64,000 nucleotides of DNA from Pseudoduganella lurida (GCF_007830455.1 NZ_VLLB01000001.1:1240001-1304000); one strand, 5' to 3'. Shown: positions 51,341 to 60,370, counted from the stretch's first letter. Notes: generated from the letters alone by a model not told the origin. Program-made: numbers and translations.

Positions 51341-52585
51341 ATGATCCAGAACCAGCCACCGCGCCGCGACTTCCTGCGCTATGTCGGCACGCTTGCCGCC
51401 CTGTCCGCGCCGACGCTCCATGCCGCCGCCAACGAACGGGACCGCATCACCTTCCCGCCGATCAACGACAAGTCGGAAAAGCCCGAAGTCACCGAGCCGC
51501 CCGCCGATCCGCTGGGCGAGCGCGTGGGCATCGCCATCGTCGGCCTGGGCCGCATCTCCGTCAACGAAGTACTGCCGGCCTTCGGCCAGAGCAAGCACGC
51601 GAAACCGGTGGCACTCGTGACGGGCGACCGCGAAAAGGGCCTGAAGCTGGCGCGCCAGTACAACATCCCGGACAGCGCGGTGCTCGACTACAAGGAATAC
51701 GACAAACTGGCGCAGATGGCGGACGTGAAGGCCGTATACATCGGCCTGCCGAACCATATGCACCCCGAGTACACCATCCGCGCCGCGAAGGCCGGCAAGC
51801 ACGTGCTGTGCGAGAAGCCGATGGCCAACAGCGTGAAGGAATGCCAGCAGATGATCGACGCCTGCCGCAAGGCGAAGGTGCAGCTGATGATCGCCTACCG
51901 CAGCCAGTACGAGGTGCTGGACCGGGCGCTGGTGAAGATGGTGCAGGAGAAGAAGCTGGGCGCGCTGAAGGAATTCATCTCGGTGAACTCGCAGAACATG
52001 GGCGACCCGCAGCACTGGCGCCTGAAGCGGGCGCTGGCCGGCGGCGGCGCCCTGCCCGACGTGGGCTTGTACTGCATCAACGCGGCCCGCTTCCTCAGCG
52101 GCGAGGAGCCGGTCGAGGTGATCGGCAATGTCTGGTCCACGCCGGGCGATGCGCGGTTCAGGGAAGTGGAGGAATCCTGCCAGTTCATCCTGCGCTTCCC
52201 CAGCGGCTTCATCGCCAGCTGCTCCACCAGCTACGCGGCGCACAAGTCGCAGATGTTCCGCCTGAATGCCGCGGAGGCCTGGGCCGAAATGGATCCCGCC
52301 TACGCCTACAACGGCAACAAGCTGAAGATCACGCGCGTGGTCGAGGGCAAGGAGCAGGCCAGCGATATCGGGCTGAAGGAAAAGAACCAGTTCGCCGCGG
52401 AGATGGACCACTTCGCCGAATGCATCCAGCAGAACAGGGATGTCCACACGCCCGGCGAGGAAGGCCTGCAGGACCAGCGCATCATCGAGGCGATCTACGA
52501 GTCGGCCCGCACCAACCGCCCGGTGAAGCTGAAGGCGCCGGGGCGCACGCGCGGACCGGCGCCGAAGGAGGATGGCGCCGCCTGA
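51341..52585 (+). CDS. Gfo/Idh/MocA oxidoreductase with Tat signal
   Basis: 414 aa from the ATG at 51341. The N-terminus RRDFLRYVGTLAALSA is a twin-arginine signal, so it is exported with its cofactor, like glucose-fructose oxidoreductase of Zymomonas. The Rossmann motif is GIAIVGLGRISVNEVLP and the catalytic EKP is in HVLCEKPMANSV; GGGALPDVGLYCINAARF is the typical substrate-site segment. It oxidises or reduces a sugar or inositol derivative with tightly bound NADP(H). It is divergent from the CBM9/PKD gene (181 bp apart) and may share the same sugar theme. Confidence 0.92.
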   Translation: MIQNQPPRRDFLRYVGTLAALSAPTLHAAANERDRITFPPINDKSEKPEVTEPPADPLGERVGIAIVGLGRISVNEVLPAFGQSKHAKPVALVTGDREKGLKLARQYNIPDSAVLDYKEYDKLAQMADVKAVYIGLPNHMHPEYTIRAAKAGKHVLCEKPMANSVKECQQMIDACRKAKVQLMIAYRSQYEVLDRALVKMVQEKKLGALKEFISVNSQNMGDPQHWRLKRALAGGGALPDVGLYCINAARFLSGEEPVEVIGNVWSTPGDARFREVEESCQFILRFPSGFIASCSTSYAAHKSQMFRLNAAEAWAEMDPAYAYNGNKLKITRVVEGKEQASDIGLKEKNQFAAEMDHFAECIQQNRDVHTPGEEGLQDQRIIEAIYESARTNRPVKLKAPGRTRGPAPKEDGAA

Positions 52586-52594
52586 ACTACTGCC

Positions 52595-52674
52595 CAGTCC
52601 GTGTCACGGTGCCAGGCACCGTGCCATTCATGGTCGAGCTCGTGTCACGGTGCCAGGCACCATGACACGAGCTC
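52595..52674. repeat. Element D: 80-bp palindromic element with GTGTCA/TGACAC ends
   Basis: Right half 52636-52674 is a 39-nt near-perfect palindrome: gagctcgtgtca and tgacacgagctc as ends, ggtgccaggcacc in the centre. The left half repeats gtgtcacggtgccaggcacc. It fills the whole gap between the convergent Gfo/Idh and HMGL genes. On the minus strand GTAG precedes GAGCTC. Its last base belongs to the stop codon of the HMGL gene. Confidence 0.92.
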
Positions 52675-53942
52675 TACCGTGGCAACAGCGCGCGGTCGAC
52701 CAGCTGCTGCAGCTGGGCGGGCTGGTCGTACTCGATGCGCAGGTTGTTGCGCAGGTCTTCGCGCATCAGCAGGATCATGCGCTTGGCAACCGGTTCGGTG
52801 ATGGCGAGGTCCAGCGCCTCCTGCACGCGCGCCTGGACGACGGGCACGTCGCTGCCGACCGGTGCGATGCGGTGGACGTACTGCCGGCCGATGGCATCCG
52901 GCGCCAGGTCCATCGGCCGGTTGCTGCGCTGGTCGAAGTCGGACAGCACCGAGCGGTACGCATTGGCGCCGAAGACCGGCCATTCCTGCGGCATCGCTTC
53001 GCCGGTATTGATCGCATGCATGGCATCGCAGATCGGCGCCAGCTGGTCGACAGCATAGCGGGTCACGTGTGGATTCCCGGCCCGCACCAGGTTGGCGATC
53101 AGCTCGCCCAGGCTGGCGTGGCCGATGGTCGAGGAGGTGCGTTCCAGCCCGCCCCAGTAACCGTCCGCCCCCTGCAGCAGCGCTTCGATGACGGACGCGT
53201 TCTCCATCCCGTTATTGGTGTGGACGTGGCACAGCAGCTGCTGGTCCGCGCGCAGCATGGCCTTCGCCGCGGCGGCAATGGCGCCCACCTGGAACGGGAA
53301 ATAGGTGCCGCGGTCGTCCTCGAACGACAGGCCGTCGAATGGCAGCGTGGCGACCAGCGCCACGATCTCGCAGGCGCCCGCGCGGTCGGCCATGAACACG
53401 TCGATCAGGTTGAGCACATTCAGGTAGACGCGGCCCGCCTGGCCATCGACCGGCGCCAGATGTTCGCGCAGCCAGGCGATGCTGCCCGCGATGTTCGCCA
53501 GCGTCATCCGCAGGTCCGCGCCCGGTACCGGTTCCACTTCGAGGATCGTGTTGGGAATGCCGTAGTCCACCAGCTTCTGCATGCTCAGGTCCGGCACGAA
53601 CACGCCGCCCTGCTGGCCGCCCAGCGAAGTCATGGCGAAAGAGTGGCGCAGGTCGTAGCCCTCCTTCTGCAGGTGCAGGCAGAAGTCGTCTTCCACTTCG
53701 GGATGATCGCCGTACTGGTAGTCCAGCGTGGCGATGATCCGGTTCTGCACGCCGAACCGGTCGACCAGCTTCAGCAGATCGAGCTTGTTCTGCAGCGTGT
53801 GGCCGATGGGCGAGGCGAAACAGGGTTCGCGCAGGGAGATGTCGAAGAAGACGGGGTCGAGCGAGCGCAGCCGCGCCAGCTTGTCCTCGGCCTGTTGCAG
53901 ATGCCGGTCGACGGCCGCGCGGCCGGTCAGTTCTGTGTGCAT
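52674..53942 (-). CDS. HMGL-like (pyruvate carboxyltransferase) family enzyme
   Basis: 422 aa. A TIM-barrel of the HMG-CoA lyase / isopropylmalate synthase superfamily: VFFDISLREPCFASP near the N-terminus (usually LRDG.Q), LSFEDDRGTYFPF, and the metal-binding HVHTNNGMENASV. GYWGGLERTSSTIGHASLGEL corresponds to the usual GGLGER active-site region in altered form. There is no C-terminal regulatory domain, so it is not a full LeuA; it probably condenses or cleaves an acyl-CoA/oxoacid pair. The substrate is unknown. The TAG stop is formed at the end of repeat element D. Confidence 0.8.
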   Translation of the reverse strand: MHTELTGRAAVDRHLQQAEDKLARLRSLDPVFFDISLREPCFASPIGHTLQNKLDLLKLVDRFGVQNRIIATLDYQYGDHPEVEDDFCLHLQKEGYDLRHSFAMTSLGGQQGGVFVPDLSMQKLVDYGIPNTILEVEPVPGADLRMTLANIAGSIAWLREHLAPVDGQAGRVYLNVLNLIDVFMADRAGACEIVALVATLPFDGLSFEDDRGTYFPFQVGAIAAAAKAMLRADQQLLCHVHTNNGMENASVIEALLQGADGYWGGLERTSSTIGHASLGELIANLVRAGNPHVTRYAVDQLAPICDAMHAINTGEAMPQEWPVFGANAYRSVLSDFDQRSNRPMDLAPDAIGRQYVHRIAPVGSDVPVVQARVQEALDLAITEPVAKRMILLMREDLRNNLRIEYDQPAQLQQLVDRALLPR

Positions 53943-54071
53943 GATTCCTCCGATCGCTGTGCTTTAGTGCTTTTCAGCAAGGATATCGCAGAGCACGGGC
54001 GCTGAACAGAGGCCCGGCGGACCGGAAAGGAAGACGGGCGCGTAGAATGGCGCTTTTAAAAGGGATTCAAC

Positions 54072-54350
54072 GTGAAAAAGACTGGCCTGGCAAAGAGTGA
54101 CGCCAAAAAACTGATGGGCAAGATGGCAGTACCGGGCGCACCGTCCTTTGGTGCGGCGGCCGCTCCCGCCATCGACAAGCGCGAGCAGCGCAAGCTGGAC
54201 CAGGCACTGGGCCTGATGCCGTTCGCGGTCAAGCTCAATGGCGATCTGGTGAAGCAGCTGCAGGCGCTGGCCACCGAACGTGGCGGCGACCTGAACGCCA
54301 CCGTTGCGGACATCCTGACGCAGGGCCTAGCGGCCGACGCAGCGAAATAA
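54072..54350 (+). CDS. Small hypothetical protein (92 aa)
   Basis: 92 aa from a GTG start at 54072, with AAAGGGA upstream; no ATG lies nearby. The N-terminal third is basic and Ala-rich (KKTGLAKSDAKKLMGK), the rest forms two predicted helices (QRKLDQALGLMPFAVKLNG, DLVKQLQALATERGG) like a ribbon-helix-helix or dimerisation module. No signal or TM. A DNA-binding accessory role is possible, but I do not recognise a family. Confidence 0.7.
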   Translation: MKKTGLAKSDAKKLMGKMAVPGAPSFGAAAAPAIDKREQRKLDQALGLMPFAVKLNGDLVKQLQALATERGGDLNATVADILTQGLAADAAK

Positions 54351-54467
54351 GCTTCAACGGGCGGGCCACGTCATCCCGACGCGGCGCCCGCCGGCATGCA
54401 GGCTTTTCGGCCCGCATGCCCTCTCCGACACATGCTGGCTGTTCAGCCGCATGCATTCACCCGATAC

Positions 54468-55574
54468 TCAGCCCAGCGCCACTGGATGCAGCCAGCCGTG
54501 CGTGTCCGGCGCGGTGCCGCGCTGGATGCCCAGCAGCGCCGTGCGCAGGGCCATCGCGACCGGGCCGTTCTCGTTGTTGTTGATGGTCTGCGCGAAGCCG
54601 CGGCCCTTGATCTCGCCGACCGGCGTGATGACGGCCGCCGTGCCGCAGGCGAACACTTCGCTGATGGCGCCGGAGGCGATATCGTTCAGCACCTGCGTCA
54701 ACGGCAGCCGGCGTTCCTCGGCCTGGTAGCCCAGGTCGCCAGCCACGTTCAGCAGCGTGGAGCGCGTGATACCCGGCAGCAGCGTGCCGGTCAGCGCCGG
54801 CGTGACCACCACGGGCGCGCCGCCATCGCGGTAGACGAAGAACAGGTTCATGCCCCCCATCTCCTCGATGACTTCGCGCTCGATCGCATCCAGCCAGATC
54901 ACCTGGTCGCAGCCATGCTCCTTCGCTTCGGCCTGCGCCAGCAGGCTGGCCGCGTAGTTGCCGGCGCACTTGGCTTCACCGGTACCGCCCGGCGCGGCGC
55001 GCACGTACTCCTTGCTGGCCCACACGCTGACGGGCTTGAGGCCCTGCGGGAAGTACTCGCCGGCGGGCGACGCGATCAGCAGGAACAGGTATTCCTCGGA
55101 AGGCCGCACGCCCAGGAACGCATCGGTGGCGATCATGAACGGGCGCAGGTACAGGCTCTCGCCCGAGCCGGACGGCACCCAGGCCTGGTCGATGGCGACC
55201 AGCGCCTCGGCCGCGCCGATGAACAGCTCCTGCGGGATCGACGGCATGGCCAGGCGCGCCGCGCTGCGGTTGAAGCGCTCGCTGTTGCTGTCCGGGCGGA
55301 ACAGGCTGATCGAGCCGTCCGGCTGGCGATAGGCCTTGAAGCCTTCGAAGATCGCCTGGCCATAGTGCAGCACGGACGAAGCCGGCGACAGCGACAGGGG
55401 GCCGTACGGCTTGACCTCAGGGTCCTGCCAGGTGCCGTTGCGGTACGAGACCACGGCCATGTGGTCGGTGAACACGCGGCCGAACTGGATCGACTGCAGC
55501 TGCTGTTGCCGCTGCTCGGCCGAAAGGGGGGCGGTGGAAGGGGTGATGCGGAAAGTGGAGCTGGTGGATGCCAT
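54468..55574 (-). CDS. ilvE: Branched-chain amino acid aminotransferase
   Basis: 368 aa, the length of class IIb IlvE enzymes. Fold-type IV PLP motifs: LHYGQAIFEGFKAYRQPDG, ESLYLRPFMIATD, the PLP Lys in GGTGEAKCAGNYAAS, EVIEEMGGMNLFFV, and EVFACGTAAVITPV. It carries out the last step of Val, Leu and Ile synthesis with glutamate in the cytosol. It is a single gene; the 117 bp downstream to the 92-aa gene hold only short imperfect GCATGC repeats. Confidence 0.96.
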   Translation of the reverse strand: MASTSSTFRITPSTAPLSAEQRQQQLQSIQFGRVFTDHMAVVSYRNGTWQDPEVKPYGPLSLSPASSVLHYGQAIFEGFKAYRQPDGSISLFRPDSNSERFNRSAARLAMPSIPQELFIGAAEALVAIDQAWVPSGSGESLYLRPFMIATDAFLGVRPSEEYLFLLIASPAGEYFPQGLKPVSVWASKEYVRAAPGGTGEAKCAGNYAASLLAQAEAKEHGCDQVIWLDAIEREVIEEMGGMNLFFVYRDGGAPVVVTPALTGTLLPGITRSTLLNVAGDLGYQAEERRLPLTQVLNDIASGAISEVFACGTAAVITPVGEIKGRGFAQTINNNENGPVAMALRTALLGIQRGTAPDTHGWLHPVALG

Positions 55575-55845
55575 CGTCTGTACTGGTGAAGGTAGTGAAT
55601 GTGATCAATCTTCGAAGCTTAGCATGGGCACGGCGGGAGTTGCAGGGACAGCAGCGCCGAGCCCCCCGAGGACCTGTGGCAGACCGGCTTCATGCACGAC
55701 GAGATCCAACATGAATGAAATTCGCAAATTAACAACAAGGCAAGTTTTTCAAACTGTTAAACGAGGCACCGTGATAATCTTTACAACGCCGCAGCGCTAA
55801 CGCGGCGGGTAGAAACTCCACCAACGCTAACTGATCGGGATACTC

Positions 55846-56340
55846 ATGAAACTGAAACAAGTCTTGAGCAATGCAGCCGTCGCAGCGACCCTCCTGTGGG
55901 CCGGTATCGCCAACGCCGCGTGGTACCAGTTCACGCTGACGGGCGACTACTCGGCAACCTGGCAGATCGATTCGGCCACGATACCGGATGAGTACGGCCT
56001 GGGAGGCGGGATGCTGTTCTATGATGTGGTAGGGAACTATACCGGTGCCGTGAGCGAGCTCGCGGACGTCACCTTCTACCACGCCGATGTGGGCGGCGGG
56101 CTGACGCTGGAAGACTACTACGGCGGTTCGATCCTGGTGCAAACGGACGGCCCGCAGCTGTACAGCGGCAGCGAGGAGGCACCATCCTTCCTTGCAGGCA
56201 CCTACCAGCTGACGGAGTACCAGGGACCGGGCGCCTACACCCTGACCATCTCGGCAGTGCCGGAACCGGCGACCTATGGCATGCTGCTCGCCGGTATGGG
56301 CCTGGTCGGCTTTGCCGTGCGGCGCCGCCAGCGCCAGTAA
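55846..56340 (+). CDS. PEP-CTERM sorting-domain protein
   Basis: 164 aa. A signal peptide (AVAATLLWAGIANAA) is followed by a mature domain rich in Gly, Tyr and Ser (WYQFTLTGDYSATWQ). At the end is the tripartite signal VPEPATYGMLLAGMGL then RRRQRQ: a Pro-Glu-Pro motif, TM segment and basic tail. It is a substrate of an EpsH-type exosortase and is probably released to the envelope or extracellular matrix. No exosortase gene is in the window. The 271-bp upstream gap holds a leader hairpin (cgccgc at 55787-55792 with gcggcg at 55802-55807) but no clear sigma-54 site. Confidence 0.95.
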   Translation: MKLKQVLSNAAVAATLLWAGIANAAWYQFTLTGDYSATWQIDSATIPDEYGLGGGMLFYDVVGNYTGAVSELADVTFYHADVGGGLTLEDYYGGSILVQTDGPQLYSGSEEAPSFLAGTYQLTEYQGPGAYTLTISAVPEPATYGMLLAGMGLVGFAVRRRQRQ

Positions 56341-56345
56341 GCGGC

Positions 56346-56371
56346 AACGGCCGGTTCGCGGATCGGCCGTT
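56346..56371 (+). terminator. Hairpin just after the PEP-CTERM gene
   Basis: aacggccg and cggccgtt form a perfect 8-bp stem starting six bases after the stop codon; the loop is ten bases. The stem is followed by ccct rather than a long T-run. Position and stem strength favour a terminator. Confidence 0.55.
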
Positions 56372-56460
56372 CCCTGCTGACCTTCCCGGCTGGCCCTTCG
56401 TGCTGGCCTTCCCTGCAGGCCTTCCTGCTGGCCCTCCTGCTGGCCTTCCTGCTGACCTTC
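56372..56460. repeat. Degenerate tandem repeat of ctgctggccttc
   Basis: Between the PEP-CTERM gene and the kinase gene, six to seven imperfect 10-13 bp units of the form ctgctggccttcc follow one another. There is no open frame with a ribosome site. It may be a remnant of a Pro/Ala/Gly-rich coding repeat or a slippage tract. Confidence 0.7.
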
Positions 56461-56534
56461 GCTATCCAGTAAGCAGCGGCTGCGTCAGGTTCCAGTCCTC
56501 CGGCGCTGCCGATCCCGCCATCGGCGACACGCCA

Positions 56535-57641
56535 TCACTGCCGGCGCACCAGCCGCCGCAACCGTTCCATCCAGCCGTTTTCCTGCCGCGCAGCGTAGGC
56601 ACGGATCGCCGGCACGCGCAGTGTGACCGAGGTGCCGCCGCCGGCCGGGTGGCCGATCTCCACGGCCGCGCCGATCGCTCCCGCTGCCTCGCGCATGCCG
56701 CGCAGTCCCCAGTGCCCTTCGCGGCCCACCCGCGGATCGACGGCGGGATCGAAGCCCGTGCCGTCGTCCGCCACCATCACCACCAGCGCATCGGCATCGT
56801 ACCGCACCGTCAGGGTCACCTGCGTGCCGCCCGAATGCTGGAACGCGTTGCGCAGCGCTTCGCGCGCGATGGCATGCACTTCCTCCGCGATGGCCGGCTG
56901 CAGCGGCCGAACCTGCCCGGTCGTCTCCTGCGACCAGGCCAGCGGATGGTGCGCAGCGCACTCGTTCGCCACGGCGGCCAGCGCCCGGTCCAGCGCCTCG
57001 TCCGGGCCGGTGCCGTGCCGCAGGCCGCGCACGCTGTCCCGCCCTTCCGCGATGGCGGCTTCCGCGCGTTGCAGGCCCTCCTCCATGCGTGCGCGCACTT
57101 CGCTGTCCGGCGCCAGCCCGTGCTTGACGGCCTCGAAGCGCAGCAGCAGGCCCTGCAGGCTTTGCAGCACCGTGTCATGCAGGGCGCGCGCAATGCGTTC
57201 GCGTTCCCGCATCTTCACTTCGAGCCGCTCGCGCACCCGCGCCGTGAGCCGGCCCACGCGCCAGCGGTACAGCGCGGCCAGCAGCCCGACGGCCAGCACG
57301 CCGGAGAGCAGCCGGAACCACGCGGTCTGCCAGAACGCCGGTGCGATGCGCAGCGTTGCGACGGCCGGCGCGGCACTCTCGACGCCGTCCTCGTTGATGG
57401 CCACGACCTCGAAGCGGTAGTCGCCCGGCGCCAGGTTCGTGTAGGAAGCCTGGCGCACCGCCGCGGCCTCGCGCCACGTGCTTTCCAGCCCAGCCAGCCG
57501 GAAGCGGAAGCGCACCTTCTCGGGCATCGACAGCGCCGCCGCCGTGAACGCGATGTCCACGCGCCCGGTCAGCGGCGGCAGCTCGGCCGGGCGGCCCGGC
57601 AAATAGCCCTGCCGGTCGGTGGCGATGCGGGTGATCAGTGG
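56535..57641 (-). pseudogene. C-terminal kinase half of a propeller histidine kinase, cut off by an in-frame TAG
   Basis: This is the same reading frame as the gene above it, separated only by TAG at 57644-57642. It encodes the end of the Y_Y_Y domain (RFRFRLAGLESTWREAA, YTNLAPGDYRFEVVAINEDGV), one TM (FRLLSGVLAVGLLAALYRW), a HisKA_3 box RERIARALHDTVLQSLQG with the phosphoacceptor His, and an HATPase_c domain (VADDGTGFDP, HWGLRGMREAA). Catalytic residues are intact, so the nonsense change is recent, a sequencing error, or read through. The next internal Met (57602 start) follows soon after the stop but leaves the Y_Y_Y domain without its first strands. Confidence 0.8.
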
Positions 57642-59555
57642 CTACGGACGCAGCGTGTTGCGCACGATATGGGCCGGATCGATCCACCCGATGCTGCTCG
57701 ACGAGGCATACCACAGGCGCCCGCCGGTCCCTTGCGCCAGGGTCGGCAGCGGGCGCATTTGCGATGGCGTGCCCTCGTAGCCGTCCAGGTAATTGAAGCG
57801 CTCGGTGTGCACCGGCAGCGACGCGCCGGCCAGGACGGCGGCCACGCCGTCCCGGCCGATCCGCGCGAGACCATCGAGATCGTGCAGCCACAATTCGCCC
57901 TCGGCTGTCTCCACGATGCCCGACACGCCGCGGAACGTGCCCTGCTGGTCGCTCATCCGCCGGAACCGGCTGCCATCGAAGACCGCCAGGCCCTGGTTGC
58001 CGCCGAACCAGGTGCCGCGCTTGCCGGCCGTGATGGCCAGGACATTGCCCACGTCCAGTCCATCATCGCTGCCGAAGCGGCGTAAGGTCGCGCCTTCCAG
58101 CACTGCGGCACGGTTGCCGGGATAGCCGACCCAGATGCGGCCCTGTGCATCGGTGGCCAGCGACACGGCGGTGGCCTTGGCCAGGCCGTCGATGCCGCCG
58201 CCGGCCAGCCAGCGTCCCTCCTTCAGCGTGAACAGCCCCGAGCCGATGATCGATGCCCACAACGTGCCGTCGCGCGCCATGGTCATCGCCTGCACGCGGC
58301 GGCCTGTCGTTTCCGGCGGCAGCGGCCAGCTCTCGTACCTGCCGTTCGCGTAGCGCCAGATGGAAGTAGGATCCGCGAACCACAGCACACCGTCCGGGGA
58401 CCGGTACGATGCCGAAACGTTTTTCAGCGCCGTCTCGGTGCGCTGCCCGCCGGCCGATGCGCGGAAGGTCGGCACCCGGAAGTCGCCCGGGCTGAACTCG
58501 TTGCTGATCCACGCGTTCCCTTCCGCATCCGGCAGCACGGCCGGCGCATCGGTGATCCCCGCCGGCAGCGGCACGGTGGCCAGGCGGCCCTGGCGCACCC
58601 GGTCGATGCCGCCCTCCGTCACGAACCACACATTGCCCTCGCGGTCCGTCAGGTTCGCGCTGAACCCCTTGCCCGTGAAGCCTTGCGCCAGCGTGTAGGT
58701 CTTGAGGACGCGGCCCGCATCATCCAGCAGCTGGACGCCCTCGCCGGCATTGACCCACAGGCCGCCCTTCGCATCGATGTAGTAGCCGAACAGCGGCGGT
58801 GCACTCGCGGGCCGGAACGTCGTCAGCGCACCGCTTGCGGGATCGTAGAGCTGCATGCCCTCGGCGCGGCTGTTGATCAGCAGCCTGCCGTCCGGCCGCG
58901 GTTCGCCACCATCGATGTCGCCGGCCAGCACGCGGCGGAACGTGGCGCCGCCCGGGGCATTGCGGTACACACCATCCGCGGTGAACACCAGCACGCTGCC
59001 GTCGCGCAGGATGTTGAAGCTGCGGACGAGTGCGGCCGGCAGGCCGCTCCCCGCATCGAGGTGGTGCCAGCGCCCCCGTTCGAAGCGGTACATGCCCTTG
59101 CCGGCCTGCGCCCAGACCACGCCCGCCGGCGTGCGGTCGAAGCGGTGCACGGAGCCGCTCGGCGCCCCATCCGCTTCGCCATAGTGCCTGACTCTGTCGC
59201 CATGGAACACGCTGACGCCGCCGAACTGGTAGCCGACGAAGATGTCGTCGCCAAACGTGCCGACGGCCAGCGTGGCCGTCGATTGCAGCGGATTGCCGGC
59301 GATACTGTCGATCCGCTCGAACCGCACGCCATCGAAGGTGTACAGGCCATCGCGGGCCGCGAACCACAGCAGGCCATGGCTGTCCTGGCTCATCGAGTAC
59401 AGGGCCGAGGGCGCGCCATCCCGCTTCGACCAGCCGGCATGCACGAGATCCGCCGTCCACGGCGCCGCATGCAGGGCCGGCGTGGCAAGCATCACCGCAC
59501 ACACTGCAACGCGCACGGCAAGCGCCGGCAGCATGGAAGGCCATGGCTGGTTCAT
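57642..59555 (-). CDS. Two-component regulator propeller sensor (N-terminal part, ends at premature TAG)
   Basis: 637 aa from the ATG at 59555, with AGGAAA upstream. A signal peptide (VCAVMLATPALHAAP) is followed by about 14 propeller repeats of the Reg_prop type: DSHGLLWFAARDGLYTFDG, DREGNVWFVTEGGIDRVRQG, DAQGRIWVGYPGN, AEGELWLHDLDGLARIGRDG. In intact relatives this periplasmic two-propeller sensor continues into a Y_Y_Y domain, TM and histidine kinase. Here an in-frame TAG after NTLRP ends it. The rest of the kinase follows in the same frame. As it stands the product would be a free periplasmic propeller. Confidence 0.82.
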   Translation of the reverse strand: MNQPWPSMLPALAVRVAVCAVMLATPALHAAPWTADLVHAGWSKRDGAPSALYSMSQDSHGLLWFAARDGLYTFDGVRFERIDSIAGNPLQSTATLAVGTFGDDIFVGYQFGGVSVFHGDRVRHYGEADGAPSGSVHRFDRTPAGVVWAQAGKGMYRFERGRWHHLDAGSGLPAALVRSFNILRDGSVLVFTADGVYRNAPGGATFRRVLAGDIDGGEPRPDGRLLINSRAEGMQLYDPASGALTTFRPASAPPLFGYYIDAKGGLWVNAGEGVQLLDDAGRVLKTYTLAQGFTGKGFSANLTDREGNVWFVTEGGIDRVRQGRLATVPLPAGITDAPAVLPDAEGNAWISNEFSPGDFRVPTFRASAGGQRTETALKNVSASYRSPDGVLWFADPTSIWRYANGRYESWPLPPETTGRRVQAMTMARDGTLWASIIGSGLFTLKEGRWLAGGGIDGLAKATAVSLATDAQGRIWVGYPGNRAAVLEGATLRRFGSDDGLDVGNVLAITAGKRGTWFGGNQGLAVFDGSRFRRMSDQQGTFRGVSGIVETAEGELWLHDLDGLARIGRDGVAAVLAGASLPVHTERFNYLDGYEGTPSQMRPLPTLAQGTGGRLWYASSSSIGWIDPAHIVRNTLRP

Positions 59556-59770
59556 TCGGATTTCCTGTTGGACGACGACGGGGCGGCACGGCCGCAAGGA
59601 TGCTGAACCGGTGGATGCCGGTGGTCACATTATGCACGAGCAACAGCGGGACTGACGAGTGCGGCTAGCAGTTCGATAATAAAGCATGCACGCACCGATC
59701 GCGCGGATGGCGATCGACGAGGGAAGCGCCGGGTGGCGAACACCGCCAGCGCATCCCGATGAGGCGGGAA

Positions 59771-60238
59771 TTATTTCGGACGGGTGGCCAGTGCCACGAT
59801 CGCGGCGCCGGCGGCCACGACCAGTGCGTCCTCGATCAGGCCGCTCCTGGTCTGGCCGATGCTGGCCATCGCTTTCTTGCGGCCGGCCAGCGTCAGGTAG
59901 GCCAGCGGCACGGCCGTGGCCACCGCGACGGCAGCGCCAGCCTTTTCCTGTCCTTCCGGCGCCAGCGCGGCACCGGCAATGCCGGCACTCATCACGCGCG
60001 CCAGCAGGCCCAGGAAGACCGTGCGGTCCGGGGCGCTCTTCATCTTGTCGCCGAACAGTTCGCCGGCACCCATGGCCAGCGCGCCGTATTTGAAGACGGG
60101 GCGGTCGAGCAGCACAAGATTGCCGGGGGTGTCGCGGTTCGCAAGGCGCGCAGTGGCCAGCGTGGCCATCGGGGTCATGGAACGCGCACTCGCGACGGCA
60201 CCGATCAGGGCGGAAGGCAGCAGGCTGGGAAATTTCAT
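59771..60238 (-). CDS. DUF4126-like small membrane protein
   Basis: 155 aa. An N-terminal SALIGAVASARSMTPMATLA fits the start of DUF4126 proteins. At least three hydrophobic stretches follow (GLLARVMSAGIAGAALA, AVAVATAVPLAYLTLAG, ALVVAAGAAIVALA). It is an inner-membrane protein of unknown function. It stands alone; the 215-bp gap to the kinase gene shows no clear feature. Confidence 0.7.
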   Translation of the reverse strand: MKFPSLLPSALIGAVASARSMTPMATLATARLANRDTPGNLVLLDRPVFKYGALAMGAGELFGDKMKSAPDRTVFLGLLARVMSAGIAGAALAPEGQEKAGAAVAVATAVPLAYLTLAGRKKAMASIGQTRSGLIEDALVVAAGAAIVALATRPK

Positions 60239-60370
60239 CGTAGGACCTTTGTTCGGAAGAATGTGGGGCTACGATAGCGGCTGGGACGGCCGCGTTCAGT
60301 GCGCGCGCCAACAGTGGCGTGCCGCCAGTCGGCAGAGTGTCGAAATACGCAAAGAAACGATGGAGATGCA

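Noticed and set aside
46768..52665. A 1965-codon open frame on the plus strand
   Set aside because: It runs antisense through the flavoprotein, lyase and CBM9 genes and has Arg/His/Gln-rich low-quality sequence. It is a high-GC shadow frame.
55575..55845. Sigma-54 promoter of the PEP-CTERM gene
   Set aside because: ggcaccgtgataatc lacks the GC of the -12 element; the match is only to the -24 half.
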